64,000 nucleotides of DNA, taken from NCBI GenBank assembly GCA_018340375.1, contig JAFFJZ010000002.1, forward strand, positions 43,606,001-43,670,000, written 5' to 3'. Every line of letters starts with the position of its first letter. Positions within the stretch are counted from its first letter, which is position 1. A model generated the notes under the pieces. That model did not search any database and had not been told where the DNA came from. It worked only from the letters and a program-made list of their open reading frames with translations. Shown piece after piece: positions 45,739 to 56,925 of the stretch. A program made the position numbers and the translations under genes. This DNA is from Gonatopus flavifemur (taxonomy: Eukaryota; Arthropoda; Insecta; Hymenoptera; Dryinidae).

Positions 45739-47761
45739 ATGTTGCACCGATAACGGTGTTCAACGAATTTCCGCCAGGCTTGGCACTTGCTAGGTTCATC
45801 CTTGGTCCAACATTGACTCAACGATAGATTCTATAAAAAAGTGAGGATCATTTGAAACGTGGTTGAATATAGCCACAAACTTTGGTCTAGTCTGGATAAC
45901 AATTAGTTTTCAGTGTAGCGTCGATCATTGGTAATAGCATAGCTCAATATTGGCATGCTCCTTAATTTTAACTTTTGATGGCTGATTTGCGAGCTAAGTT
46001 ACCGATCGAGTGTTTCTCGCGAGTAGTGAGAGATGTACACAAATAATATATAAGACTCAAATAATTCTCTGGAAGAACAGTAAATCGTTCTTTGTTACAG
46101 ATTACACCAGAGGGCTCCTACCGCTGATCCATATTGTGTATACTTCTCATAGCAACCTTTAGCGACAAGAAACACCGATTTGTTTACAGATGAATGAAGA
46201 AAACACAATAAGATCCCAAATAACATATATTGGAAATTGTGAAATGCGCATCCTCTTTATATATTTTTGGTTTAATTATTTTTCACAGTTTCATCATTGG
46301 CGCAACATTGATAAACAAATTTTTCTATTCTATTGCCATTTTTGCACCAATGATGGGACTCCATTGGAAAAACACAGTGATAAATCATGAAATGATGTTA
46401 TCATTTCAGTGTTGTGTCAGGCTTAGTTGCCAAGCCTCGGCCATACTCTATCTACATTGCACCGTGCTAGCACCAATGGTAAATTTCTGTATGGGTAATG
46501 GCAATGTGATGAGGCCATCGGCCGGTAATCATGATTATGACCGGAAATTAGGACTAGTAGAAGAAACGATTAAGTGAACAAACAGAAGAAAAAAACAATA
46601 AGGCAATATGAAGGGGATATCGAAGAATACAAGTGGATGTTTACAGGTATAATTATATACCCGGATCAAGTGAATTGGTTACGATCACCACTAATTCTAT
46701 CCAATTAAGGAACTAAGGAAAAGTTGAAATTAATTAAGAAAACAGTTAACTTCAAATTCATCGAAGAACCTTTGTACACACTCATGAATATTCAATATTC
46801 AGAATTAGAGGTGTTATTCAAGGTTGCTAAGAATTCGACAGTAAAGTATGATATTGCCCTTTGAAAATTATGACACTCATCGACCGAAGAATTATATCCC
46901 AAAAAGTGAAAGATCTAATGAAAATTATTATCACTTCATCGATGGCGCGATCTTCTCTTTTTTGTAACACAGAAGGATATGCTATGCTAGGTTAAGCTAG
47001 AAATTGTTCAGAACAAATGATACGACAGAACCACAGACAGTTTTTTTTATAGTTTATTTATTTGTGATTCACAACTTGTAACAACACTCTCTGTCTAAAC
47101 AACACAAATGGAGCATTGAAATACGGATGTATTGAATGAAACGTTTGAATCTTCAAACGCGGTACTTATTTAATGCATTCGATCAGAAAATCATTTGTAT
47201 AAAATATATACAGAAATTATTTGAACATGTTTCTTATGCTTCAACGGTGTTCGAAGAATTCTCAAACCGTTCATAACAAAGGATTACGTTTCGAAAGTAC
47301 CTACTCTTATCGAATCAAGATCATTCTCTGTGTATGCTTCATGAATTAATTGTCTTAATGTTCTGTAATATGATGGTTCGTTCTCATGCGCTGAGTATTT
47401 GAAGTAAAAGCCGGAAATTGAAATCAAGCTCGAATTAATCACAGCAGGGATCGAATTCCAGACTCTCAATTGATAGAACAATTCTTCATAGATCAAAATC
47501 AAACTTCAACTTAATATCCAGTTCCGTTATGCCAATGATACGAATGATATGTACTCTTCAAACAGCACAATCACACACAAAGATTCCGCGATGAAATTAT
47601 AGAACAATTCAAATTAATTGGCAATTTTTCTCTGTTATCTGGGTTTGTTATGAAGATATTCGAAATTGTATTCTGTGAGAACTGCAGCGACAGAAATGGT
47701 ACAAATCATCACAAATTTCCAAGGAAAATATAATTGTGTTCAATGATATTTATTCCTCGTG
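45739..47761. other. Non-coding; possible old repeat with CAATGTTG words to about 46500
   Basis: Words such as TTGGCGCAACATTG, CACCAATG and GCCAGGCTTGGC recur at 45739-45910 and 46280-46500, matching the DNA just left of 42740. I infer one old element split by the insertions at 42740-45335 and 45389-45736, but its ends were not found. A TTTTCAGTGTA motif at about 45912 looks like an orphan CAC-type terminus. 46500-47761 shows nothing. Confidence 0.4.
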
Positions 47762-47985
47762 CACTGAGAAAACAGATATCTTGAAAAATACCATAATTTA
47801 TGGATTTTTGGCGTTGGTCTGACCCGAGTCAAAATATTTACGTGAACGAACCTCTCAAAGTCACATAATTTCTTGGACTTTTATAAAAAAGTATGGTACC
47901 TTCCTCGTAAAAGTCCCAGCCATTATGGTACTATTAGAGGTATATAATGAATTTTGGTATTTTTCAAGATACCTTTTTCTCAGTG
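47762..47985. mobile_element. CAC-type palindromic MITE, copy 2 (TG duplication)
   Basis: The same family as 29980-30245. It begins CACTGAGAAAACAGATATC, contains ACCATAATTTATGGATTTT and GTTGGTCTGACCCGAGTC, and ends TTTTTCTCAGTG. It is about 40 bp shorter, with a deletion in the right arm. TG flanks both sides, whereas copy 1 is flanked by TA. Confidence 0.9.
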
Positions 47986-48085
47986 TGAATTAAAGCTTCC
48001 TTCATCATTGAACAAATTCAACAAATTGTGTGCAAATTTCTTCATCATGTTGACGGAGCAGCCATTGTAAAAACTTATCTACATA

Positions 48086-48200
48086 CAGGGTGTTCCAGAA
48101 AACATTGCACCCCTTTGGAGGGGTGATTCCCGAGGCGAGCACAAGACTTTTCCCCCTTTGGGAAGAAGTTGTGAAATTCTTAGTTTCAGAGCCAACTTCA
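48086..48200. repeat. Possible retroelement-end fragment (CAGGGTGTTCC)
   Basis: It starts ACAGGGTGTTCCAGAAAAC and continues with unusually GC-rich sequence (CCCCTTTGGAGGGGTGATTC). CAGGGTGTYCCA starts are common at the ends of insect repeats, but I cannot assign this one, and no second copy lies in the window. Confidence 0.35.
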
Positions 48201-48580
48201 ATCAATCAAGTGGGAGCTACATAAGTAATACTCATCGATCATTGTAGTAGCCGATATACTTGCCACCTGAATGATCAACTTCTTATTTTGTTCATAACTC
48301 CAAACCTTAGCATTTCCAAGTATTAGGTAGAAACAAATATATATATAATATAATGTTTTCTGAGTCTCTCTAAACAAATTATAATGATAATGATGAAGTT
48401 CCTTCTCTTGCAAATACAAAACAAATAAAGGAGCGAGACAAGATATTCATTTACAAGTTGTATCAATCCATTCGTGAATTGAATTCTTTATACAAGAGAA
48501 AATTCACGGAGGACAATGTATGAGATTAATTACCATTTGTTTCTGTTTTCGCCACTGTTCTAGAATAGATATTGAGTGAT

Positions 48581-48733
48581 CCCTGCTAAAAATGTCACAC
48601 AAAGCCGGATAAAACCAGACAAAGCAGCTTAATACGATTCAACCCATTCCTATACGTTTCGATGCAGTTTTTGTTTCATTTAGTCCGAATCTGACTATTC
48701 CTACGCTGAATTATTGTATGCATTGCGATATAT
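48581..48733. mobile_element. CCC-type element fragment, left end only
   Basis: It begins CCCTGCTAAAAATGTC and repeats CCTATACGTTTCGATGCAG-type words, matching the complete element at 7944-8114. It runs into the long-TIR element at 48734, and no right end was found on the far side. Confidence 0.5.
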
Positions 48734-49148
48734 GGGCCAGTCCACGTGGTTTTTACACCCAAAGTTTAGAATTGGATGAAGTCAGTTTTTATAGTCGAAA
48801 AATGATTTGATAGTGTTTTTAGATTTCATTTTTCAAGGTCTTTTTTACGGAAATATGATTCTTTTAAATTTTATGATTTTCGAGCGGTTGTTCGGGAATT
48901 TTCAGAGACATAAAATTTAGCACTTTCTCTCTAGTTTTCAAAGTTGGGAGTTTCATAATCTATATAATTATCGTGCATTAGGATTTTATAAATTAAAAAC
49001 TACGAAGTCAAATTTTTCAAAAATAGGTAGTTTTTATTGTTTTTGTTCTTCCACGGAATGATCTGTAAACCATAACGAAAATTTAGCCATTTTTCCTATA
49101 ATGGTGAATATTAGAGGCAGAGGTGGTATAATGGTTCCCTGCTGGTAA

Positions 49149-49509
49149 CCCACACAGCACCAAAGATTTCATTAAGGCTGCAGAAATCTAACATCTGGAA
49201 CATTGAAATATTTCTATGACATTGCTGTATGTCATACCGAGGTTTCAAAGTTCCCTCAGAAATATTGCAATGTCCGCTAATCTTACATTTCAATGCAATA
49301 TTTCTCAATTATTTCTGCAATGTTTCAAGAATATTGATGAAATATTTCATTGTAATGTTTCTCTCGTAATATATCTAAGACATTCTAAATAGGTAACATT
49401 TCAATTGACAGATTTTTGACATATTTCTGTGAAAGTATACTGAGATGTAATGAAGGTGGAAGATTGAAATGTAATTGAGACATTACTGAAATCTGTGATG
49501 CTGTATGGG
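49149..49509. mobile_element. CCC-type element with GAAATATTGCAATG word array (AA duplication)
   Basis: The ends are CCCACACAGCACCAAAGATT and, inverted, CCCATACAGCATCACAGATT, flanked by AA on both sides (49147-49148, 49510-49511). The interior repeats GAAATATTTC, TTGCAATG(T/A) and AATGTTTC words in both orientations. It is inserted in the long-TIR element. Confidence 0.8.
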
Positions 49510-49751
49510 AATATGGGCTCCCTCGGTATCTGATTATCTAGGTCACGAATTCTAGCAGTGAACACTAAACTACTAGAACTAGTTCCCAAACGACACTGTA
49601 GATCACGCTTACCGCTCAGCTGTTATAATTTGTAATATATCAAGCAGTGAATTTTGTCATCTTTATCAAAAGTCTGAAAGGTAAGAGTTTGACTTGATAA
49701 TACTACGGTTTTTTCATTCCAACTGGTAAAACCAAGTTCAGGTATGTATTT

Positions 49752-49859
49752 CCCAGCAAACACGACTGCTGGTGTTTCAAAGGGCCAGTGACGGCTCTTC
49801 AACGGCATTGCCGGACCATCAACGGCCCATTGAAACGCCAGTAATCATTTTTTGTAGGG
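49752..49859. mobile_element. CCC-type MITE (TT duplication)
   Basis: The left end CCCAGCAAACACGACTGCTG is mirrored on the right by CAGTAATCATTTTTTGTAGGG. TT flanks both sides. The interior contains GGGCCAGTGACGG, AACGGC and GGCCCATTGAAACG words. Relatives lie at 36336 and 63366. Confidence 0.75.
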
Positions 49860-49915
49860 TTGGTATGCTATAAAGATTGTGTTTTACATGAAGTGATGTC
49901 AGTTTACTTATCAAG

Positions 49916-50400
49916 TTGCGTGTAGGAAAATTTCATTTTACAAGAAGGGCAAGGTGGATATACGGGTATTATGGGCCCCGGGCCATATTTTGTGAAAAGA
50001 CGTTTTCTGAAAACACGAGAGGTGAACTGTGGGTTGAGTGTGTGATTTGTGATATGTGGGCTCACGATTATTGTGCTGCACGGAGGAAAAATGGTTTGCT
50101 ACTATAGCGCCTACAAAGAAATTTGTTGTCCTTGGAAAAATATTCACTACAGCAGCTAAGACGTTAGTTCTATTAACAAATGTGTTTATGCCAGCAAAAA
50201 AATTTAGTTGTGTCAATCATTTGTCTTGCTCTTACAGCTAATTTTTTTTGTAGGCGCTATAGTAACAGACCTGCTTGTTATGCCAGCAATACTTTTCTCT
50301 CCGGGTGGTTGCGAAAAAGATGTATACATTTGTAACTTCTGTAAATTAATTAAAACGAAAATAATTGCCAGTTGGTTTATAATAAGTTACTTTCTCTTAT
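49916..50400 (+). pseudogene. Transposase-type PHD-like zinc-finger relic, split by a MITE
   Basis: An open frame at 49916 gives, near residues 37-53, ELWVECVICDMWAHDYC. This is the W-x2-C-x2-C-x4-H-x2-C core of the PHD-like finger often found at the C-terminus of pogo/Tigger- or piggyBac-type insect transposases. A CAC-type MITE (50079-50305) then interrupts it. Removing that insert with one copy of its TG flank continues the same frame into GCEKDVYICNFCK, supplying the last cysteines. So the finger was complete when the MITE landed. The upstream catalytic domain is not recognisable. The role in the source family (end binding or protein contact) is not settled. Assignment to a superfamily is an inference. 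Confidence 0.6.
50079..50305. mobile_element. CAC-type MITE (TG duplication) inside the zinc-finger relic
   Basis: It begins CACGGAGGAAAAATGG and ends CTTTTCTCTCCGGG, flanked by TG on both sides. Removal restores an open zinc-finger frame, which independently fixes its borders. The arms also share ACTATAGCGCCTACAAA(G/A) in inverted orientation. That motif appears again at 57604-57715 and 20812-20830, so those may be relatives. Confidence 0.85.
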
Positions 50401-51388
50401 TTCAACGCGGTATCCAAGCGGACCTTCAATATATATCTAGATATTAATGTTTAAACAATGGTAGACCCAACTCTATTTTATATGAATTTATGAATGAATG
50501 AACATTTTTCCTCAATTGTTGTCCTGTTTTTTTTTTTACATAAATATCTTGGGGCCCGCACAAAAGTTGGTGATGGAAAAATAAGAAACTTTAGCAAAAC
50601 CATTATATTCCTTTGAGGGCTGCGAAGAATACATCGGAATTTCATGCAATTAGTGTGAAATAGTTCAGACAAGTATTCTGATTTATTTCCAATTTTTACA
50701 CTGAAAATAAAAAAAGTTATTATAAAAAAACCAAGTTGGGGCGCATATATCCACCCTTAACCCTATAGGTTTCGAGATATAAATTTTTTTGTGGACGCAT
50801 TCGAGTTGTATTTCACGCGCACGATGAGATACGTGCTCCAAGCGTTATGTCGCGTTGCGCAGCGTGTTTTGGAAAACAAATATTCCACAGCGCAATACTT
50901 AAAGCACCGTATTGCGCCTTGCGCGTGACGTACGGCTCGAACGTGATCACAAAAAAATTCATACCTCAAAAACTATGATCTTTACCGTTATAGAAAAAAT
51001 TGCTAAATTTTCGTTATGTTTTACAGATCATTCTGTAAGAAAAATAAAGAAAATTAGAACTAACTATTAATAAAAAATTGCACTTTTTAGTTTTGAATTG
51101 AAAAATTCTTGATGAACGCTGATCATATTGATCTTGGAACTTACAGAATTGTAAACTAGAGTAAAAAAACTGCAAAATTGAGTTGGAAAGATTGCAAGTA
51201 ACAATCGCTCGAAAATTAGAAGATCTCAAAAACGTCGAATTTTCACAAAATCATATTTCCGAGAAACGGACTGAAAATGCAAAAATTCAAAAACACGTTT
51301 CGAATATTTCCCGCCCAAGAATAGAAAAAGCATTACTTCATTGAATTCTTCAATTTGAGTATATAATAAAAACCACGTGAAATAACCC

Positions 51389-54300
51389 ATAAACAGTTAA
51401 TACCACTCGATCCGCTGTTGAACAGTACGCATTACAATATTTCAATGTCTGTGACCTTGTTATTATTCTCTCTAATGACCGTTACCGCATACTTTTCTCC
51501 ATGTTGATCGAAGAAAATATACAGCATAATTCAAATCACTAAAACAGCGTTAACAAATGAATCAAAAAAGAAAGAAGAAAATGATATTCGTCGCAAATGA
51601 ACATAGGAATTTAAAGGGTAGATAAAAAAACACATTAACCGCAATGAACGTTTAAATCCTCTTTTTGTACACCGTTTTTCATGTCAAATTCAAACTCCAC
51701 AATATACATCGTGAATGATCAATTTAAAAACAAAAACCTACATAAAAACAGGCAACAGACATTTTTTCATTGCAGCGAAATATCTTGAATGAAAAAGCAT
51801 ATTAAAAATACAATATTTTTTGTTGCTACAAAGAACCTTAAAATATGTATACGTGGTAATTTATGGAAAAAGTTTTACTGCGAGAAACTGAAGTCAATTT
51901 AGACAGCTCTTGTTATTCATACATAATTTAACATGGAATGTTTTTTGCGTCTTCATTCTTCCATAACATTACGGAGATGAAAATATGAATGAATGAATGA
52001 ATGGATGAATAGTTTTTTTCATGATTTCGAATACCTTGAATTTTGTGTTTTTTTTTTCTCATCGAAATTATAAATCATATTCAAAAATCCAAGCGGATGA
52101 ATATTGCCGGTATCTACGGAATCTTTGAAAGAAAATGATTTTGGTATATTCAAAAATGAGAGAAATCAACTGTTCTTCGAGGTAAATAAACATAGATAGG
52201 TGGAACACGTTTCCCACTTCTTTTCTCCCCGTGAATTCTTTCGTCAATACAGAGGTTAAAGGATACGATTATTGGTACCATAGCAGTTTCAGTCCATATC
52301 GGATGCCATAGAATAAAAGGATGAGGAAGAAATGAAATTTCCGTCAATCAAAGAACAAAGGAAGATCCAAGGTTGTGTTATCAACTAGAAATAATCTTTG
52401 GTGTACGTAAAACGATGTGTCAATCAATTCCCTGTCTGTATTTTCATCCGTCTGATCGAGTATCTGTGCTTGGTCTCTCTCAAACATTACTAGATTTTGA
52501 TAAACCTTTCAGACATGATTTGTGATATTCTAAGAATGGCGTGAGATGTGCTATAAAAATAAACTTCAATATGGGAAAAATATATTTTTGCTTTGTGTCC
52601 ATCTTCCTTGAAGATCATTATGAACTGGTCTTCAATGGCACACATTTCAAAATAAAGATCACTCTAGGCATTTTAACTTGCAAGGCCCGGTAGGAGTTGT
52701 TAAATTCCACGTGATGCTGAAACTAGCAGCCGTACATGGAAGCAAATATACGGTGGAGATTACCAGGAGGAATAGTAATTTGGTAACAAATATTACAAAC
52801 TTAATTGTAATGAGTACCACTCGACATTGGTGTAACCAGCGATATCTGTGTTACATTGCCATAGGGACGGTCACCAGATCCCGATTTTATAACTGAACTC
52901 CGATTCTAAAGTTGCGATGAAAACCTGAGTGAATAGTAATTCGTGTAAAGCTACCAATCTTTTATACACAAAAAATTCTACCAAAGATTTGAGCGTCTCA
53001 AACGCATAGTGAAATGTTACTGAATCGATTTCTGTCCCTCCCCTGTGGTGGATGGCATCCCCTGACCGCGTGGGGATGGTTTGTCATTAAAAATAAGGCA
53101 TTTTTCCCCACTTCGAAGGATAATGACGTGTTGGTGAAGAATTGTCCATCCATGGAGGAACTTTGCTGCTACCATTTTTTAGGAAGAAATTCCACAATGA
53201 CTTCTAATATTTCTAAATATTGAAATTTAGTTCTTTTATTACATCAAACACATTCATTTGTTATCTTGTTATCTGAATACAAAGTTAATTTTTGCAATAT
53301 ATAACGATTCGCGTCTTGCTCCAAGCAAAATAAGCAATTCTTTTGACAATGATACTGTTTTGATATGAAGAACATATTTCATCGAAAATCACACGTAATG
53401 GGATATTTCTTTGATGTAATTCTTTGTTCTTTACTGTAGAAGAAGTGAAAAAAAAACAAAGGCAGCTTCAGAAAAAGAAGGTATTCTGCCAGAAGGAAAA
53501 TTCTTTTTACAAGAAAGAAATTCTCAAGTATTGAGTTCAAAAACGTCCATCATGAACTGTGGAAGAAATCATTACGTTATTGATAGAAAAGAAAATATGT
53601 ATCAATTGAAACTATGATTCTCATTGAATGTCCAACGCTCTCACAGGTTGCTTCCATATCTCATGCGAATTTCCACTGAATTGATACAAAAATTAAACAA
53701 AAACATCATTGAGAACTATAAAACACTCTGAAGAGACTTATCAAGGTTTTGAAAATATTCCAAACGTGCGTACAGCCTCCGTAGGCGCAAATCATACAAT
53801 CGCAATGATATACGCGTGTTTGAATTATCATTAATAGCTGTGTAACTCAACAATATTAGCCGAAATCAATCGGAATTGACGTTAATAATGACTATTATGA
53901 ATGTAGATAAATCGTAACATTCACCATCTGTCGATATGAAACTACGTTTGTGTAAAACGGATTGATCAGCTAATAATAAATCTAAATTTACCAAGAATTA
54001 ATATTCCATTTATTCACAGGAATACTTGGATAATTAGTTTATATTCTGTTATAACTGGAATACTCATTAATAGTTATTAGATTTATCAACAGTTGATGAA
54101 TACTTTGACGAAACTTTCAAATAAATATTTGTATCCATCTAACTATACAACCTACATACACACCCTTGAATTCAAATATTGATTATTACAGCAATAATAT
54201 GGAGAATGAGGAACATCATTTTGAAAATGAAACTTGTTACTCAAGAATGTTTAAAGACTTTATTTCTCTCCATTTCTAATTCTCATTTCATCGTTTTTCC

Positions 54301-55310
54301 ATAGAATTACTTTGATAGTTTCTAAGATGGAAGATTTTTTTTATAAACATCTTGCAACAATTTTGTACAATATAACAGAGATCATTGAAGATTTTTCCAG
54401 TAAATAACATCGAAATACAAATTCTTCCATTTTGCAGTCGACTGATAATTTGATCTGGCAAATATTCGAAGAATCTTTGATATTAATTAGCGATATGTCG
54501 GATGATCGATTCATCGGCGTTTCCAATAATCATCAAGATAGAAAATTCCCAGTTTATCGTGTGAACTTTGAAACAATGTGTTTTGATATGAAAATCATAT
54601 CACCGGCAAAACGGAGGAGAATTTATGGATAGTCGATGAGGATTCCTCATCTTTTCCCTCAAATATGAATTAAGGGTAAAATGTTTTTCCAACGACAACA
54701 GCATAACAACAACAACAACAACAACAACAACTTTAAATAGAATTGATAATTTCTAAAAGTTTTTAATTAATCTCCAACTTGTTCATATCGCAACGATGGC
54801 TTGTGAAGGGACATCGCTATCATCCTTGAATATGAATTATAATTCCCATTATTCACCACCTCTTTTAGAAAACACCAACGGGAAGATCGTTAAATTTTCA
54901 CGTTCAATTTCAAGAAAACATCGACTCTGCCATTGGGAAGGTTCTTTTTTCCTTCGAAGAATGAACAACTCCGATGTTTGAGTTCTCTTTAAAAATTAAA
55001 GGGCATAAATGTTCTTGAGGATGATGATGATAAAATATAGGGTAAATTCGGAACGAGAAGGGATGAATATCGGTGAGTTTGGTATGTAAAAAATGTTGTT
55101 CGAATGAACTGTCTCAAATTGTATGCTGTGAAAGACATAAATTCAAATTCATTCCGTCGGAACACAAGGATTTCATCATCATTTTTTTAAATATTAAACA
55201 TTGAAAACAATAGAAACAAGTTGAGTGAGATTAATATGAGTTCTTTTTCGTGATTTTGCAACCCGTCATAAGCCTCTACTCATATTTTCAAACCAAAGTA
55301 CTTTGAACAA
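51389..55310. other. Unique AT-rich DNA; small microsatellites
   Basis: There is a GAAT tetranucleotide run at 51986-52010 and an (AAC)n run at 54703-54730. A GTAACAAATATTAC-type word cluster at 52640-52900 has no ends. No gene is supported. Confidence 0.45.
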
Positions 55311-55529
55311 TTAAAATCCTCGAATTCGTTCTCTTGTGATGAGAATAAAAAACAAAAGAGTAGTAAAAGGAACGTCTTGTGCGATGTAATCAATACCTTT
55401 AGGATGAGTAAGGCCTATAATTCTCAGACTCACTTCACAAGGAATAAGAGTGAAGGTTGTACTGATTGGTGATTGGCTTTTATTACCAAGGGAAGATCTT
55501 TTTTTATGAGCTTGTAAGCAATGACGCAT
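55311..55529 (-). other. Unidentified 72-codon open frame
   Basis: The frame has a balanced amino-acid composition (for example EVSLRIIGLTHPKGIDY) and looks less like AT-rich noise than its neighbours. There is no recognisable domain, no flanking splice consensus I trust and no second copy. It could be a decayed coding exon or chance. Confidence 0.2.
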
Positions 55530-56781
55530 CTCTCATTGAGTAACAATTCATTCACGTGTTTCTTTCTCGAGTCATCAGTACTGCTTATCATTCAAACAGC
55601 AGATTGGATTGATCAAACGATTTCTCCACCCTCTCATTTCGAATGTAATTCTAATTTATTCGCTCAAGAGAATTTATCATCACAACTCTTGTAAATCAAA
55701 CCAACCATCGAATGAATGTTCTTCTGTTCTTACATGATAACAAAGACTGCTATTTTTGGGTTGTCGCATCTTTTTCTTCAACGAATAATACACGTCGCTG
55801 ATCTTCATTATCGTCTATCATGGATGCTTTTCACGAATTCGATTGAATTGTCTCTGGTTCAAATATCTCGATGTTGTACTTCGGATTTGCATCTCATTTT
55901 CTTATTTATATAGTATAATAACAATGAACATGGACCAATTTTTTATACTGAAAATATTTGAATCGATCGGTTGTTGCAACAATGGAAATGCTTCAAATTT
56001 TAGGAGTAGAATTTTACTCTCTATGGGATCAAACAAAAAATGAAACTGTAACAAATTCAGAGTGGGAATTCAAGAGTTTTACAATTATACTCATAAACAA
56101 AATAGGAATAAATTCTATAAACTTTCAAGCTTTCGAATTTGGACAACAATGCCACACGAGAATGATAGAAAAGCGTCCCTACTTCAAATGAATTTGATTT
56201 ATTTTATTTGGTATTGTCTGGTTGCCATGAGTGGTGGAATTAATGTATTTGACACACAAAATCTCACAGAACTTGTCAAATCTTTTCAGAATCTTGTCCG
56301 ATTGTATCTAGAATGAAACAGAAATTAGACAAGAACTTGTTGAGTAGGGACATCACATTGTATATAAAGGAATGTATTCTGAGTTATCTAAATCTGAAAC
56401 AAATATAAAAATCCTTATATATCACAAATTGAGCTTCAACTTGAATTCCCGTATAAAAGTTGTCCCCTTTTGGACTTTGAATAGGCTTGAAGAATCCAAG
56501 AGGTGGATTTTTAAACACACGGTATATATGACAATACGTTTATACGAACGATATTTTAAGAGCTTTTCTCGAAGAAAACTTTATGCCACTTGCTTTAATG
56601 AGGAAATTAAGATGATAAAGGGAAAAGAATTAAATTTTCATCCTTTGTTACATCGTGCGGGCAAGAAAATGTACGATAAAATCTGGAACAGGGACAATTT
56701 TTCATATTATTTAGGACAAATCATGATTACGTGAATCATATTTTAACATACTTGACCCGAGTTTTAAGAGAATTCTACATT
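55530..56781. other. AT-rich stretch with overlapping plus-strand frames
   Basis: Plus-strand frames of 65-120 codons follow one another in different phases between 55716 and 56734. The last (56372-56734) is charged and aromatic-rich. They do not join into a recognisable protein and have no known motif. A degraded gene is possible, but chance in AT-rich DNA is as likely. Confidence 0.25.
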
Positions 56782-56923
56782 CCCTTTTTAAAATGACGGA
56801 AGTGTGCGGAAAGGTTCGGAAAGGTTCGGAAACCAATTGGGACAAAAACCGACATTAAACGGAATAGATTGTAAAGATTCGCAACTAAATTCTTTCCGTT
56901 TGTTTCCGTCATTTTTAACAGGG
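56782..56923. mobile_element. CCC-type MITE with CGGAAAGG words (TT duplication)
   Basis: The ends are CCCTTTTTAAAATGACGGAA and, inverted, CCCTGTTAAAAATGACGGAA. TT flanks both sides (56780-56781, 56924-56925). The interior is GGAAAGGTTCGGAAAGG-type words and a central CGGAATAGATT. 142 bp. Confidence 0.8.
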
Positions 56924-56925
56924 TT

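Larger units (their letters stand above)
48734..51388. mobile_element. DNA transposon relic with TIRs of about 370 bp
   Basis: The left arm (48734-49115) and right arm (about 50990-51388, inverted) share CCACGTGGTTTTTA near the ends, TACGGAAATATGATT-like and ATTTTCGAGCG(G/A)TTGTT blocks, and GGAATGATCTGTAAA then CATAACGAAAATTTAGC near the inner border. AT flanks the outermost GGG/CCC. The middle holds the zinc-finger relic (49916-50370) and three insertions (49149-49509, 49752-49859, 50079-50305). This looks like a decayed autonomous element of about 2 kb; the superfamily is uncertain (a Tc1-mariner/pogo relative is my best guess). Confidence 0.7.

Noticed and set aside
49118..49150. tRNA-like GGTGGTATAATGGTT motif
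   Set aside because: It resembles a D-arm/A-box, but no anticodon stem, T-arm or acceptor pairing follows before the CCC element at 49149.
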